From Lithodes maja (taxonomy: Eukaryota > Arthropoda > Malacostraca > Decapoda > Lithodidae): 64,000 bases of DNA. Below the pieces are notes generated by a model. That model was not told the origin of the DNA. It saw only the letters and a program-made list of their open reading frames with translations, and made no database searches. How positions within the stretch are numbered: the stretch's first letter is position 1; each line of letters starts with the position of its first letter. Shown one piece after another: positions 21,069 through 31,140 of the stretch. The stretch lies in NCBI GenBank assembly GCA_037953745.1, contig JBAKBP010010405.1, forward strand, positions 1 through 64,000, read 5' to 3'. Position numbers and translations under genes: made by a program.

Positions 21069-22823
21069 GCCTTCTCTGCTCTGCGCTCAGCCTACCAGGA
21101 CGTGTCTCCCCACGCTCCGCTGGTTCCGCATTTGTTGCGTCCCTAGTGAGTTTTTTCTCATTTGTTTACTCCGGGATGTATCGAGTAAGGTTAGGATATG
21201 CGTAGCAGGAGTGTCCTGGGCTGGTTGCCCGCAGTGCAGTGTATTTTGGGTCGTGTGTTTGGGGCATCTATTTCGGATGTACCCTCGTGGTCCTGTTGTG
21301 GACTTGTGATCTTTTCACAATTGAGTTAGCTTGTGATGCAGGCGGCTTTCATTACGCGTGCGTTATGCTGCCTTTTATCTTTCTGATGAGGTAAGCGTTG
21401 CTTTCTGACGTTCCCAGCGTATTTTTCTTCACTTAGTGAAGTTTTTTCTGGGTCCCGAGTCAGTCTTCCCTTTGCCGGAAGTATTTGCTACAGTGGTGTG
21501 TTGGCGGTGGTTCCTGTTGTTATATTTCCAGTGTTTTGTTTATATTTCAACATTTCTTATGCCGTCTACTTAGGCCTAGCCAGCCGCTCGTAGCTTTGCC
21601 ACATGTACAAGTGTTATTGTTTATTTTATAAATATGTCCTACTGTGTCATGTGTATCCGGGTTTAGTTGTGTATTGGCTAATTCCACGGACTATGTTTGT
21701 TTCCTGGTTTAGTTGTGTATTGGCTAATTCCACGGATTATTGTGTGGACCTAGGCTAGTCGTGCTTGGCTTTCTCTCGAGTCCTATGTGCATTCAGATGG
21801 TTCTGCACGGGGTGGGTTACTTTCCGGCGGGTTTTTTCTCGGTTACACCATGAAAAAACCCGGCCGAGAGCCGTGTTGGGCCACGCGTGGTTTCAACACA
21901 GGCTTGTGTCCCCGGCGATGAGGTGTCTGTGGCTCTCCAGGACTGCGTCTCTGTGTTGGTGCCTGTTTTCAGGCTCCCTTTGATTCCCGGCGGATTGGCT
22001 GTACCCATCTAACATTGTTCATGCGGACATATGTTATGAGGTTTTTCTACCCGGTTTTACAAACCACAGGAAAAACCTAGCTGTTGTTAAGGGCTTTCCT
22101 CCCCGGCATTCTTTTACAAAAAGTGGGGACAGGAACTTATGGGGTTAACGTTTTGACATCTCACCCGGCGGGTGTACCTTGGTAGGGTGGGATGAACGAC
22201 GGAGTCATTCAGTTAGTTAACCGATCCATTTTAGTGATACTATATGTATCGCCGCCTTTACACTTACGGCGATCGAAGGTTCATTTAGGGTTAACATCGT
22301 GTTTCACACCCGGCGGGTGCTCCTGGGAGGAGGAAATAAGGAATTTACAATTCAATTTCGTTAACCAATTAATTGAGAGATACGTTAATGTATCGCCGCC
22401 TTCAAACTTACGGCGATCTTTTGTGACAATTCGTTAGAAATCAGATCTCGTATCAGCCTGCCCTGTGTTATTCTGCTAAATAATTCAAGGGCCGGCGTCT
22501 TTGTGGGGGGTTGTTTTCCAAAATTGAATCTTGAAACAGTCACCACCGGAAAGACTATAAACGCCATTCTGGTCCTTTATATTATGTCAGAGGGTATTCT
22601 TCACTTTCTTTAAGATATGTTTAGATATTCTGAACCCCGCCGCGTAGCGAGCTGTGATCGTTGTGTCATTACATCTCGTTACCCGGCAGGTTATTAACAC
22701 TTGTGTGCGAACATGTTGGGTTAACCTTATGAGCATTAATTCCTGGAAATTTTCTTTTTTCCAGAGCTGGGCTCCGGCGGACCAATACAGACCTGGCAGT
22801 AGTTTTCCCCACCAGTCTCTGTC
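21069..22823. other. DIRS 5' leader with repeated modules
   Basis: 1.75 kb without a long frame. A roughly 50-bp duplication (TTAGTTGTGTATTGGCTAAT twice) lies at 21662-21742. Two modules of about 145 bp begin CCCGGCGGGTG at 22164 and 22309, and each ends in a hairpin with CGCCG/CGGCG arms. Function unknown. Confidence 0.6.
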
Positions 22824-22985
22824 ATGGCTACCTTAGCCCCAGTTTTTGCTTTATGCATTACCCCTGCCTGTACCGGTATCCATATTTTTGCGCACACTCT
22901 TTGCATCAAGTGTGTTAAATGTCTAGACCGTTCAAGGGGTCTGTGGGTGATGCGCAACTGTTCCTTTTGCTCCCAATTAACCTAA
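22824..22985 (+). pseudogene. DIRS gag N-terminal Cys-rich segment (separated exon or broken start)
   Basis: ATG at 22824 opens a 53-aa frame with Cys/His spacing like a zinc-binding module: CITPAC, then HTLCIKCVKC, then NCSFC. A Cys-rich N terminus fits the start of DIRS gag proteins. It stops at 22985, 532 bp before the main gag frame. The gap has a (CT)n run and an A-rich tract before 23518, so it may be an intron or an inserted retroposon. Confidence 0.5.
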
Positions 22986-23517
22986 CAAGTGCGCATGGGG
23001 GTAATTGGAAACGTCCCCCTGTGCTGACGTATTTGAGGTGTTTCCGTCACTAAAATATTCATTGTACCATTAATAGCATTAATACTTATCCATATGCGCC
23101 TATTATGGGTTGATTATAAAGGTATTAACCTGAAACAACAATAAAACGAGTGAAAACAGCGTTTGGATGGTCAAAATCGGAGATATAGCCCGCGAGTTGT
23201 ATAATGTATGGGTGAGGCAACCTGCTTTCCCGCCAATTTCCCCCAAGGCCACTGAGACACAGTCGATCGATACTCTCTCTCTCTCTCTCTTGCACTCGCT
23301 TGCCATCAGTGATGACAACACCCTGCTTGCAACTCGCTAATGTTAGCACGAAAATATACCTCAGAATAAGGGAATAACAGGGAAAATAGGTGATAACTGA
23401 AGGAGAGGAGGAAAGTGGGGAAGGAGGGGAGGTAGAGGACTGAGATTTTGCATGGCCCAGGGGCCAAAAAAAATAAAAAAATAAAAAAATAAAAATATAT
23501 ATTTTTTTTTTTTTTCG
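22986..23517. other. Gap between the two gag parts: intron or insertion
   Basis: Contains (CT)n at 23273-23291 and an A-rich/AAATAAAA tract at 23466-23500 followed by poly(T). Its composition is unlike the flanking coding DNA. Duplicated AGAGTCTCCCCGCAG just downstream (23548 and 23588) provides two candidate 3' splice sites. Confidence 0.4.
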
Positions 23518-26079
23518 ATGTCAAAAGTTGAGTTTTTGTTTTACTTACTCTCAAGAGTCTCCCCGCAGTCCGCCGGGGGAACTCTTAAGAGTCTCCCCGC
23601 AGTTCCCGGGTTAAGTGTCAAGGTCCTCCGCGACAATGATAAGACCGCAGCGGTCGCCTTACGAGAGGTTAGGCAACAGATGTCAGCATATACTACGATT
23701 GTAGCCCATAAGTCACTTCAATGTGACAATGTCCCTCTTTGGGATAGGCTGCTTTTTGAACACCCTCCCCCTAAACGTGCCTCTCGAGTAACTAGTCATA
23801 AGCCAGCGGAGACTGGTCAGGGTTCTGTGTCTTCTGCTGCTACTCCGAAACGTCCAAGAGAGCCTACACCCCCGGCGGCAGCCTCCTCGTCTCGGGAGAG
23901 ATCTCGGTCTAGGTCACCTCTCAGACACCAGCCACCTAGTCTTGCCTCTTCACCATCGAGTAAGAAGAGTAAGACGGGAAGTTCCACCAGTGGTCACGGC
24001 GATAAATCCTCCAAATCAAAGAGTAGTTCACGGTCACACCGCAGCCATAAATCTTCAAAAAAGGATTCCCATAATAGAAAGGCCTCCCTACATTCACCAG
24101 TTTCTAGTGCTTCTCATCGTACCTCTACCCCAGACAGAGTTTGTGTTCGGTCTCAAGGGCCCAGTACAGTGCCGGTACCTAAAGATGATTTACCCATTAA
24201 CATTTTAACCCTGGAATTGGAGAGTTCAGGGGGATCAGTGATTGAGAGTGTTTCAGACTCCCAAGAGAGTGTAGGCCAAGGCCTCGGTGTTTGGCGATTT
24301 TCTCGGCCAGGGTCTGACCACCCACTTCCGGCTCAAACTAGTCACACAGTGGCTGACGTCCACAGGGACGCGGCGATCCCATCCTCTATTCCTGACTTAT
24401 CTTGGCAACAAGGTACCCCAGCTTCGGCGGGATCTTCTCAGGAGGAACAGGAGGATAAAGACGAGGTTTCAATAATTTCGGATATGGAAGGGCAAGAGTC
24501 AGGTTCAGGCTTAGACGCCGCACAGGATATTAATGATTCACCAGTGAGTACATCATCAAGTCATTTTGTCACTGCACAGGAAATTGATGGGCTCCTTAGT
24601 AATGCTTTATCTAAATTTTTTGGCCAACAACAGGAAACTCCCACAGTGGACTTGGGAGCTCCCACGACAAGTTCTACGGTATGGCCTCTGATGACTTCTA
24701 TTGCTTTATCTCAGATCCCCCACCCTCCCACTCTGTCACCATCAGTGGTTACTAGGCCTGCTACGGCGGCATTGACCACTTCGAATGTAAGGGTTATAAC
24801 GGATGTCAATCCACCCCCTCTAGACAAGGCGCCTCTCAGAAAGGTAGCTATGCCCTTGCTTTACGGACCAGACGAGTCATGGGTCCTTTTGACCCCCACT
24901 AAACCAGAGCTCGCCCAACCTACCTTGTCAGGGGAACTCCCAGTACCGCGTGAGTGGGTCATCCAGGGCAATAAATCTAAGAAATTAAGGGCCTTGGATA
25001 CTTTGGGAAATGTACTAGACGTTAATATAAAGGCTATACCTAGTTATTATCACCAGGACTATTTTGTTTATGCTACTAAGCCGGCTTTACCCCCTGCCTC
25101 AGCTTCAAAATTGTTTTCAGACTGGTCTAGGCTGGACGGGTTTAATGACATTAAGACACTGTCAGCTCTCACTCCAGAACTTGATTTACAAACCGTCACA
25201 GACCAAGCAGCTAATCCAGTCTTGAAGGTGGGGCAGTTGGGTCCAGGACCTTGGGTGGAATGGGAGACAGAGGCTCAAAACTTTGCGACCACATTTACTT
25301 CCAAAACTTCCCACCAGATCCCTCAAGATACTCATTCTTGGTTCTCCATGCCAGTGTGTTCTGCCGGCGGAGTCCCTTCAGCTTTGTTTGCTTTATTAGC
25401 TGCCCCTAAAATTAATCTTTGTGAGCTAAAAGACCCTTTCACTACCCCTACCCCAACTCACCTAGACCGAGAATTTAGGCTAAGGGGGAAAGCTTTTCGC
25501 CTGTTCTCTCAATACATAGTGTCTCAACAAGTAGCAAAGTCTTTGCTCCGGTCCACTCAGGCAATCGCAGACGCGGATGCCAGACGATCGGTTGAATTGT
25601 CCCGGCGACTGCTTCTTCAGTCGTCAATCCAATCTCTGGGTGACATACGCACCACCTTGCTTGAGGCGGTACGAGCGAGACAAGACCTCAGAATGTCTTT
25701 AGTCCGCAAACTGCCTGATCGCATTGCGAATCAGGTGGTCATGTCACCAGTGCTTACTCCCTCTTTAATGTCCCCTGACGTGTGGCGAACGGTGTTTAAT
25801 ATGGCGCAGGCCTTTAAACACAGTCCCACCCCTTCTAAGAAACCTGCTTTTAACTTCCCCAAACCCAGGCCAGCCGCTAAAGCTCAGCCGGGGGGATCTA
25901 AGCCCTTTCTTCCACCTAAGTCCTTCCCCTCCCCTCAAGGTCAGTACAGGCATAGACAGAGTAGGTTTTCAGGTCAGAGAGGACGCGGCCATAATAAGCC
26001 AGGTCAGGGCCCGTCTTCGGCCAACGCCAGCCAGCCGGTGAAGCGTCCAGCACCACCAACTCCACCATCAAAAAACTAA
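23518..26079 (+). CDS. DIRS gag-like protein (ORF1)
   Basis: 853 aa from ATG 23518 to TAA 26077. Residues about 90-200 are Ser/Arg/Lys-rich (SSSRERSRSRS, SSKSKSSSRSHRSHKSSKK). The middle is acidic and Ser-rich. Residues about 430-770 look globular. The C terminus is basic and Pro-rich (RFSGQRGRGHNKPGQG), as expected for nucleic-acid binding. Position directly before RT and the lack of other homology identify it as gag. The real N terminus may include the zinc segment at 22824. The last two codons form a slippery heptamer that may allow a gag-RT fusion. Confidence 0.82.
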   Translation: MSKVEFLFYLLSRVSPQSAGGTLKSLPAVPGLSVKVLRDNDKTAAVALREVRQQMSAYTTIVAHKSLQCDNVPLWDRLLFEHPPPKRASRVTSHKPAETGQGSVSSAATPKRPREPTPPAAASSSRERSRSRSPLRHQPPSLASSPSSKKSKTGSSTSGHGDKSSKSKSSSRSHRSHKSSKKDSHNRKASLHSPVSSASHRTSTPDRVCVRSQGPSTVPVPKDDLPINILTLELESSGGSVIESVSDSQESVGQGLGVWRFSRPGSDHPLPAQTSHTVADVHRDAAIPSSIPDLSWQQGTPASAGSSQEEQEDKDEVSIISDMEGQESGSGLDAAQDINDSPVSTSSSHFVTAQEIDGLLSNALSKFFGQQQETPTVDLGAPTTSSTVWPLMTSIALSQIPHPPTLSPSVVTRPATAALTTSNVRVITDVNPPPLDKAPLRKVAMPLLYGPDESWVLLTPTKPELAQPTLSGELPVPREWVIQGNKSKKLRALDTLGNVLDVNIKAIPSYYHQDYFVYATKPALPPASASKLFSDWSRLDGFNDIKTLSALTPELDLQTVTDQAANPVLKVGQLGPGPWVEWETEAQNFATTFTSKTSHQIPQDTHSWFSMPVCSAGGVPSALFALLAAPKINLCELKDPFTTPTPTHLDREFRLRGKAFRLFSQYIVSQQVAKSLLRSTQAIADADARRSVELSRRLLLQSSIQSLGDIRTTLLEAVRARQDLRMSLVRKLPDRIANQVVMSPVLTPSLMSPDVWRTVFNMAQAFKHSPTPSKKPAFNFPKPRPAAKAQPGGSKPFLPPKSFPSPQGQYRHRQSRFSGQRGRGHNKPGQGPSSANASQPVKRPAPPTPPSKN
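26070..26076 (+). promoter_or_regulatory. Candidate -1 ribosomal frameshift site (A AAA AAC)
   Basis: The heptamer lies in the correct phase relative to gag (TCA AAA AAC TAA), directly before the gag stop. A -1 slip moves the ribosome to CTA AAG TCT, the RT frame. A possible GCCGGC/GCCGGC stem lies about 35 nt downstream. Motif and phase are seen; function is inference. Confidence 0.6.
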
Positions 26080-28001
26080 AGTCTCTCTCACTCCCGGTGC
26101 CAATCTTGAGGCCGGCGGATCCGAGGGTAGTACAGCCGGCGAACCCTTGTCTGCTAACTGGGTCGTTCCGAACGTGTCACCAAGCATGGCCGTTAAACAC
26201 TTGGGCACGGATGGTGGCACGCAAAGGCATCACTTGGCAGTGGCTCCGGCGTCCTCGCTTACGTCAGCCGACAACGGCGAATTTTGTTTCTCTAGAGGTG
26301 GAGTCACTGGTCCAGGAAATGATTGCCAAGAATGTCATCATCCCAGTCCCCCCAAATTACCCTGTATTCACGTCCAAGCTATTTTTGGTTCCCAAAAGGG
26401 ACAGTGTTCAGATGAGACCGGTCGTAGACCTGTCTTATCTGAACCTTCACATTCAAAACGAGTCATTCTGAATGTTAACAGTACACCAAATCAGGCTAAC
26501 ACTTCCACCGGGAGGTTGGATGTGTTCCCTAGACCTGACAGACGCCTATTGGCACGTATCGGTCAACAAAAGATTTCAAAGGTTTCTGGCCTTACGGATC
26601 AGGCACCAAAATTTTGTTTTTCAACGGATGCCATTCGGTTTGAACCTGGCACCTCGATTATTCACGAAATTAGTCCGGCAAGCCCTGATGCCGTTGTTAA
26701 AACAAGGAATCAGAGTTTTGTGGTACCTAGACGACTGGCTGGTGGTGGCAGAGACAGAACAATTATGCATCAAACATGTCAACATCATTTTAAATCATGT
26801 CAAATCTCTAGGGTTCAAGGTAAATCTGGTAAAGTCAAACCTTGTTCCCTCACGAGTAATTCAGTGGATAGGGCTGGTCTGGGACACGGCTTCTCTCACT
26901 CTGAGTCAGAGTGTGGACAATCGCAACAGGTTTCGCAGGAAACTGTTCATGTTTCTTCACAGTCTGACTACGACGCGATGGGTCTGGGAGTCTCTGGTCG
27001 GCTCTCTCAACTGGATTCAACTAACTGTTATGTTGGGCCGGTTGAAAGTAAAACGTTTAATATTGGAAGGCAACAAATATTTCCCACTCTTACCGGCGGG
27101 AAAATTATGGCCCATCCCGAAATTAATCCACACCTTACTAGCGGTCTGGGCGAAGAGGGAAACGTTGCACTCAATAATGTCATGGACCTCTCCTCCGCCA
27201 ACGGTATTGGTAGACACGGATGCGTCAGGCACAATAGGTTGGGGATTTCAGTCAAATCAGGGGCACCAGGGTCAGGGGCTTTGGTCCCACTTAGAAATCT
27301 CCCACATCAATGTCAAAGAATTACTAGTCCCCTTGTATTTCCTTCAGGCTCACGGCCCTGCTTTACGGGGCAAGTCGGTGGCCTTCAGAATGGACAATCT
27401 GATCGCAGTTCACTGTATTCAGAAACAGGGGTCAACGAGGTCAAGGAAGTTGCTAAACGTGTCGGAAGAGATTTTTACTCTAGCCAACAGACTAGACATT
27501 TATCTTCACGCATCTTATCTCCCAGGCGTAGCAAACGTCTGGGCAGACGCTCTGTCCCGGAGACAGAGCACGACAGTAGAATGGGAGCTCAAGCAACCCA
27601 TTTTCAACCTAATGATTGCAGAGCTCTCCCATCCACAAGTGGATCTGTTTGCGTCCGAGGAGACTCACAAACTCCCTCTATACCTCGCCCGCCGGACGAA
27701 AACGCCGGCAGGGGGGCCAGACGCCCTAGTGACAGACTGGAACAGATGGAGCTCCATCTATCTGTTTCCGCCGCCAGACGCGTCACTAATGTGCCACGTA
27801 GTGAACAAACTACGAGATTATCGAGGCTTAGTCTCGCTAGTCGCGCCCCTATGGCCGGCGCAGTTGTGGTACCAGCAATTAAAGACGTGGTGCCCGCACC
27901 CGGTGTCGCTCCCGGTCGGGTATTTCCACTTAGACACGATTGGCAACCTAGCGACCTCGCTGACTTTTGCATTATGGACATTCAGGAGGCCAAGTGGCTA
28001 G
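26076..28001 (+). pseudogene. DIRS reverse transcriptase / RNase H with one premature TGA
   Basis: Frame open from before 26076 to the stop at 27999-28001 except for a single TGA at 26469-26471. RT motifs: VPKRDSVQMRPVVDLSYLN, then CSLDLTDAYWHV, MPFGLNLAPRLFTK, and the catalytic YLDD near 26724. RNase H motifs: VDTDASGTIGWGF near 27210, NVKELL, RMDN and VWADALSR. TGA most simply comes from a CGA codon by C-to-T change at a CpG. No in-frame ATG exists near the gag end, so translation probably relied on frameshifting from gag. The +2 frame is open throughout. Confidence 0.9.
26147..27973 (+). other. Overprinted open frame ahead of the recombinase
   Basis: The recombinase frame stays open for about 609 codons while the RT/RNase H is encoded in another frame. 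The hypothetical peptide is polar and Ser/Gly/Gln-rich with no known motif, and starts with a non-ATG codon. Extensive ORF2/ORF3 overlap is known for DIRS-1. Whether this part is translated is unknown. Confidence 0.4.
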
Positions 28002-28954
28002 CACCATACGGTAGAGATGTGACCAATAAATTATTAAATCAATATACTCAGTCTACGAAACGACAGTATCACTCACATTGGCAAGCCTTTACTTCTTGGA
28101 TCATTAGAACAGAACAGACTGTGCCCTCAGTAGCATTAGTTTTTAATTATTTAAATTATCTGTTTGAGCAGAAACATTTATCTGTGGTAACGTTAAAGAA
28201 TCACTTAACTGCAATTAGAGTGCCCTTTTTAGACCTTACAGGTCTCTCCATACCGGGGGCGGAGGAAACAGGTTTTATGAGGGCATGTTTTAAACTCCGC
28301 CCACCTCCCCGTCAGCTCATGCCCACTTGGTCTCTGGACAAGGCATTGTCTTTACTTCACTCTCGTCTGTACCAAAATACTGCAGATTTTGCATTACTTT
28401 TAAAAAAGGCTGTATTCCTTTTAGCTTTGGCCACCGGGAACAGAGTGTCTGAGCTGGCGGCGATGAGCAACACACCGAATTGCCTTAGGTTTGGTAGACT
28501 TAGTGAATGTATTCACATTGCACCTTCCCCGGGATTTGTAGCCAAGAATGAGCACAGTGCACACATGTTTTCTGAATTCACAGTGCCGGCGTTAAAAAGG
28601 GGAAAGGTGCATCATAATCTATGTCCAGTGCAAGCTCTAACCAAAAATTTGAGAGTGGCTCCTCTAAACCCCCAAGGTGCTTTATGGGTAGCGAGTACGG
28701 GTAAACGCTTACTGAAACGGAGATTAGCTTCTCTTCTGGTCGAAGTCATTAAAGAGAGTAATCCCGGCGTTGTGGGTCGGGCCCACGATTTACGCAAATG
28801 GGCAGCCTCTTTACGTTTCCTGAAGAATTTTTCAGTAGAAGATATTTCGTCCACACAGTTGTGGGCGTCTAATCATACGTTTTTGACTAGATACTTGTCA
28901 GTTGCTCTAGACAAACCTTCCTTACCATGTATAGCTTTAAGGCAGAGGGTCTAG
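27974..28954 (+). CDS. DIRS tyrosine recombinase
   Basis: 326 aa from ATG 27974, overlapping the RT 3' end by 28 nt. It replaces an integrase: it joins the circular cDNA to the target. The lambda-integrase-type catalytic residues are all present: R157 (TGNRVSELAA), H271 and R274 (HDLRKWAAS), and Y307 (LTRYLS). An N-terminal core-binding-like region (YTQSTKRQYHSHW) precedes. The same frame is open upstream to about 26147, giving a 935-codon frame; I treat that upstream part separately because no recombinase motif lies there. Intact. Confidence 0.9.
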   Translation: MDIQEAKWLAPYGRDVTNKLLNQYTQSTKRQYHSHWQAFTSWIIRTEQTVPSVALVFNYLNYLFEQKHLSVVTLKNHLTAIRVPFLDLTGLSIPGAEETGFMRACFKLRPPPRQLMPTWSLDKALSLLHSRLYQNTADFALLLKKAVFLLALATGNRVSELAAMSNTPNCLRFGRLSECIHIAPSPGFVAKNEHSAHMFSEFTVPALKRGKVHHNLCPVQALTKNLRVAPLNPQGALWVASTGKRLLKRRLASLLVEVIKESNPGVVGRAHDLRKWAASLRFLKNFSVEDISSTQLWASNHTFLTRYLSVALDKPSLPCIALRQRV

Positions 28955-28989
28955 GTGGCCCTTCAGTCACTTTTGTTTACTTTCAAGAA

Positions 28990-29010
28990 AAGGAGGGGGG
29001 GGGGGGGGGT
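28990..29010. repeat. poly(G) tract
   Basis: About 15 G just downstream of the recombinase gene. Confidence 0.85.
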
Positions 29011-29514
29011 GCAGTCAGTTAACATAGGACACCCTAGACCCCGCCGGAGTATAAGAGCTGTGATACAATTTATGGTTAATGTGATATGAAAATTTCTCTG
29101 CGAGAAATTGTGCTAGTACAATGTTAGTACAAAACAACGGGGTTGTTATAGTAGTTTTAGCTGTGAAAGCAATTTAATATAAAACAGTGAAGATCTTTTG
29201 CAAATTATCTCCACGATTATTTTGGGGTTTATTATGTGCACATGTAAACTTATAACTTGTTATTTTTGTCACCACTCGTTGAGTGGGGTGCCTTGGTAAC
29301 TACAGATCTGTTCACAGAATCTTCAGAGTTTCCCTTTTTTGTCAAGCAGGTTTCTTTGAAGCACGCACCTGCCTGAACCCCTTTCTTGTATATATATGGG
29401 CTGCGCCATATTTAAATATATTTTCAAAGTAAGAATACTATGTGGTTGTTTTTATTATCTGTTTTTCTATAGTTATGATATGATTACGAATGTCCCCCTC
29501 CAGTCTTAGAAATC

Positions 29515-29622
29515 AGGCATGTTCGTCAATGATGGAGGGGCCACTAATAAATTATAGGTTTGACTCCTGTAAGGAGATAAAGAAAACCTAATATTTAGTA
29601 GTGGCCCCGTAATCATTGACGA
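29515..29622 (+). repeat. DIRS internal complementary region
   Basis: GCATGTTCGTCAATGATGGA is the complement of the left terminus (20771-20800), followed directly by the complement of the right terminus (29960-30044). This template lets DIRS cDNA circularise. Confidence 0.9.
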
Positions 29623-29700
29623 CTGGGGCCCTCCCGACCATCCCCTTCCCATTCGTTGATGTATTAAGGATTTTGGTTTACTTGATATGTCAGTGAAGGA

Positions 29701-30044
29701 AGAATGACGCCTGAATCAGCGTCTGGTCAAAGATCCACACAAGTACATCCACGATATGATGGAAAGCTTATTGGATAGTTATTCTTATTTTCTTTTTGTT
29801 TTTATTTTTTACGAAGGTTTTTCGTAGTGAGAACCCAATTCATAATGACTGAAGCCATGAGTGAGGTCGCGTGCGCTCATGATGAAGGCTCCTCAGATTT
29901 TAAATGCTCTGCGCGGTAGATTCAAACTACGGCGGATTAGTGTTTGAAGAGGATGCCTTATGTAATAGGCATGTTCGTCAATGATTACGGGGCCACTACT
30001 AAATATTAGGTTTTCTTTATCTCCTTACAGGAGTCAAACCTATA
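29701..30044 (+). repeat. DIRS right inverted terminal repeat with terminal extension
   Basis: Inverted copy of the left repeat, plus about 45 bp of right-specific end (TTAGGTTTTCTTTATCTCC to CCTATAA) that recurs inverted in the internal complementary region. Confidence 0.9.
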
Positions 30045-30190
30045 ATATATTCAGTCGCACACCCCATAGCTGGGGGTGGCCGACTCGAGACAGAGCCCGA
30101 ACAGAAACAACAAAATACAGTATAATATAGAAAATTCACACACATCTAGCTCACCCAGGAAAAGAGTCTAAGGTAATGTAGACATAAAAA
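30045..30190 (-). mobile_element. LINE 3'-end copy split by the DIRS insertion
   Basis: CCCCATAGCTGGGGGTGGCC, GAGACAGAGC and CAGAAACAACAAAAT match the copy at 31.5 kb. Its AT/GTAT tail continues on the other side of the DIRS element at 20750-20765. Confidence 0.75.
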
Positions 30191-30574
30191 GTAAACCTAC
30201 ACCAAACAATGCTATCGACTCCCGACACCAATCCACGACTAATACTGCTCGTGTGGCACCTGCTGAAGTCATTACTCACCTAAGCCATTCACCGGGCAAC
30301 ACATAATAGTCGGCGGATATTTTGAACACTAATGCTTTTATCTCTTGTTGATGAGTCACCCAGCAAGAAGTGAACCTTATAGTCTTCTGTCCACTACTCA
30401 AACGTTACAGCACACACTCCTGCCGGCTATAACTAATATCTCTGGGATCTTCTCATGAGGTGACGCCCTATAAAAGTCAGGCATAATATAATAAAGCTGA
30501 CACACACACAAAACGCAGTATCATTCATTGTACACTTAAGGGGGTAGTAGTTATTTTGGGTTCCATATCATCTC

Positions 30575-30745
30575 AACCAGTAGACCATTTCAACCAGTAG
30601 CTCTCAATCAGTGCCAAATTAACCCAGACCAACCAAACCAGTGCCAAAGTATAGTACTAACCTAACCTAACCTAACCGTATTGGTTGATATGGTACTGGT
30701 TGAGAGCTACTGGTTGAAATGGTCTACTGGTTGAGTTGACCGGTC
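30575..30745. repeat. Foldback repeat with arthropod telomere-type units in the loop
   Basis: Left arm 30575-30616 (CTCAACCAGTAGACCATTTC and on) is inverted at about 30688-30735 (GAAATGGTCTACTGGTTGAG). The loop holds four CCTAA units at 30658-30677. Confidence 0.85.
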
Positions 30746-30789
30746 ACCGTTATTTTGTGGTCTATTAATTTATTGATTAATGTATTTTC

Positions 30790-31091
30790 TAATTTCCCTG
30801 CTAGACCTCCATCAAGCTTTAAAAAACACCCCCTAGACGCCCTTTCAAGATAAATGTCTAAATTTTTCGGCAGAAAAATTACCGGTTCCTCCTAAAATTA
30901 CTGGCTCGTTATCGCTCGCCAGAAAAAAAAACGACACCTAAATGACACGAAGGTTTTAATATAGATAACAAGTGGGGCGAAACGTCTTAAAATCGCCAAA
31001 CTAATGGAATGAACGTCTTAAAATATGAAAACTAATGGCGCTAAACATGCGAGAGAAAGCGGTACAGAAAACCCAATTACCTCCCCGTTAA
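30790..31091. mobile_element. TTAAGGGG short-element copy, minus orientation
   Basis: Family core CTGGCTCGTTATCGCTCGCC, TCGACACCTAAATG-like block and right end CCTCCCCGTTAA at 31091. Confidence 0.65.
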
Positions 31092-31140
31092 GCTTTAAAA
31101 GAATGACTCTAGCCGAGATGCATTATCGGCGAGGCAAACA

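Larger units (their letters stand above)
20766..30044 (+). mobile_element. DIRS1-like tyrosine-recombinase retrotransposon, nearly complete
   Basis: Inverted terminal repeats lie at 20766-21068 and 29701-30044. An internal complementary region at 29515-29622 joins the reverse complements of the left and right outer ends, the arrangement diagnostic of DIRS elements. Coding order is gag, RT/RNase H, tyrosine recombinase, all plus strand. No target duplication is seen, as expected for recombinase-mediated insertion. The flanks (GTATGTATGTA before, TATATTCAGTC after) rejoin into a LINE 3' tail, which fixes both borders. One premature stop in RT and a broken gag start suggest a recent but probably non-autonomous copy. 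Confidence 0.93.

Noticed and set aside
26147..27973. Calling one 935-aa recombinase from 26147
   Set aside because: The start codon is TTG and the first 609 codons lack recombinase motifs; ATG 27974 gives a normal-length enzyme. The overlap is reported as a finding instead.
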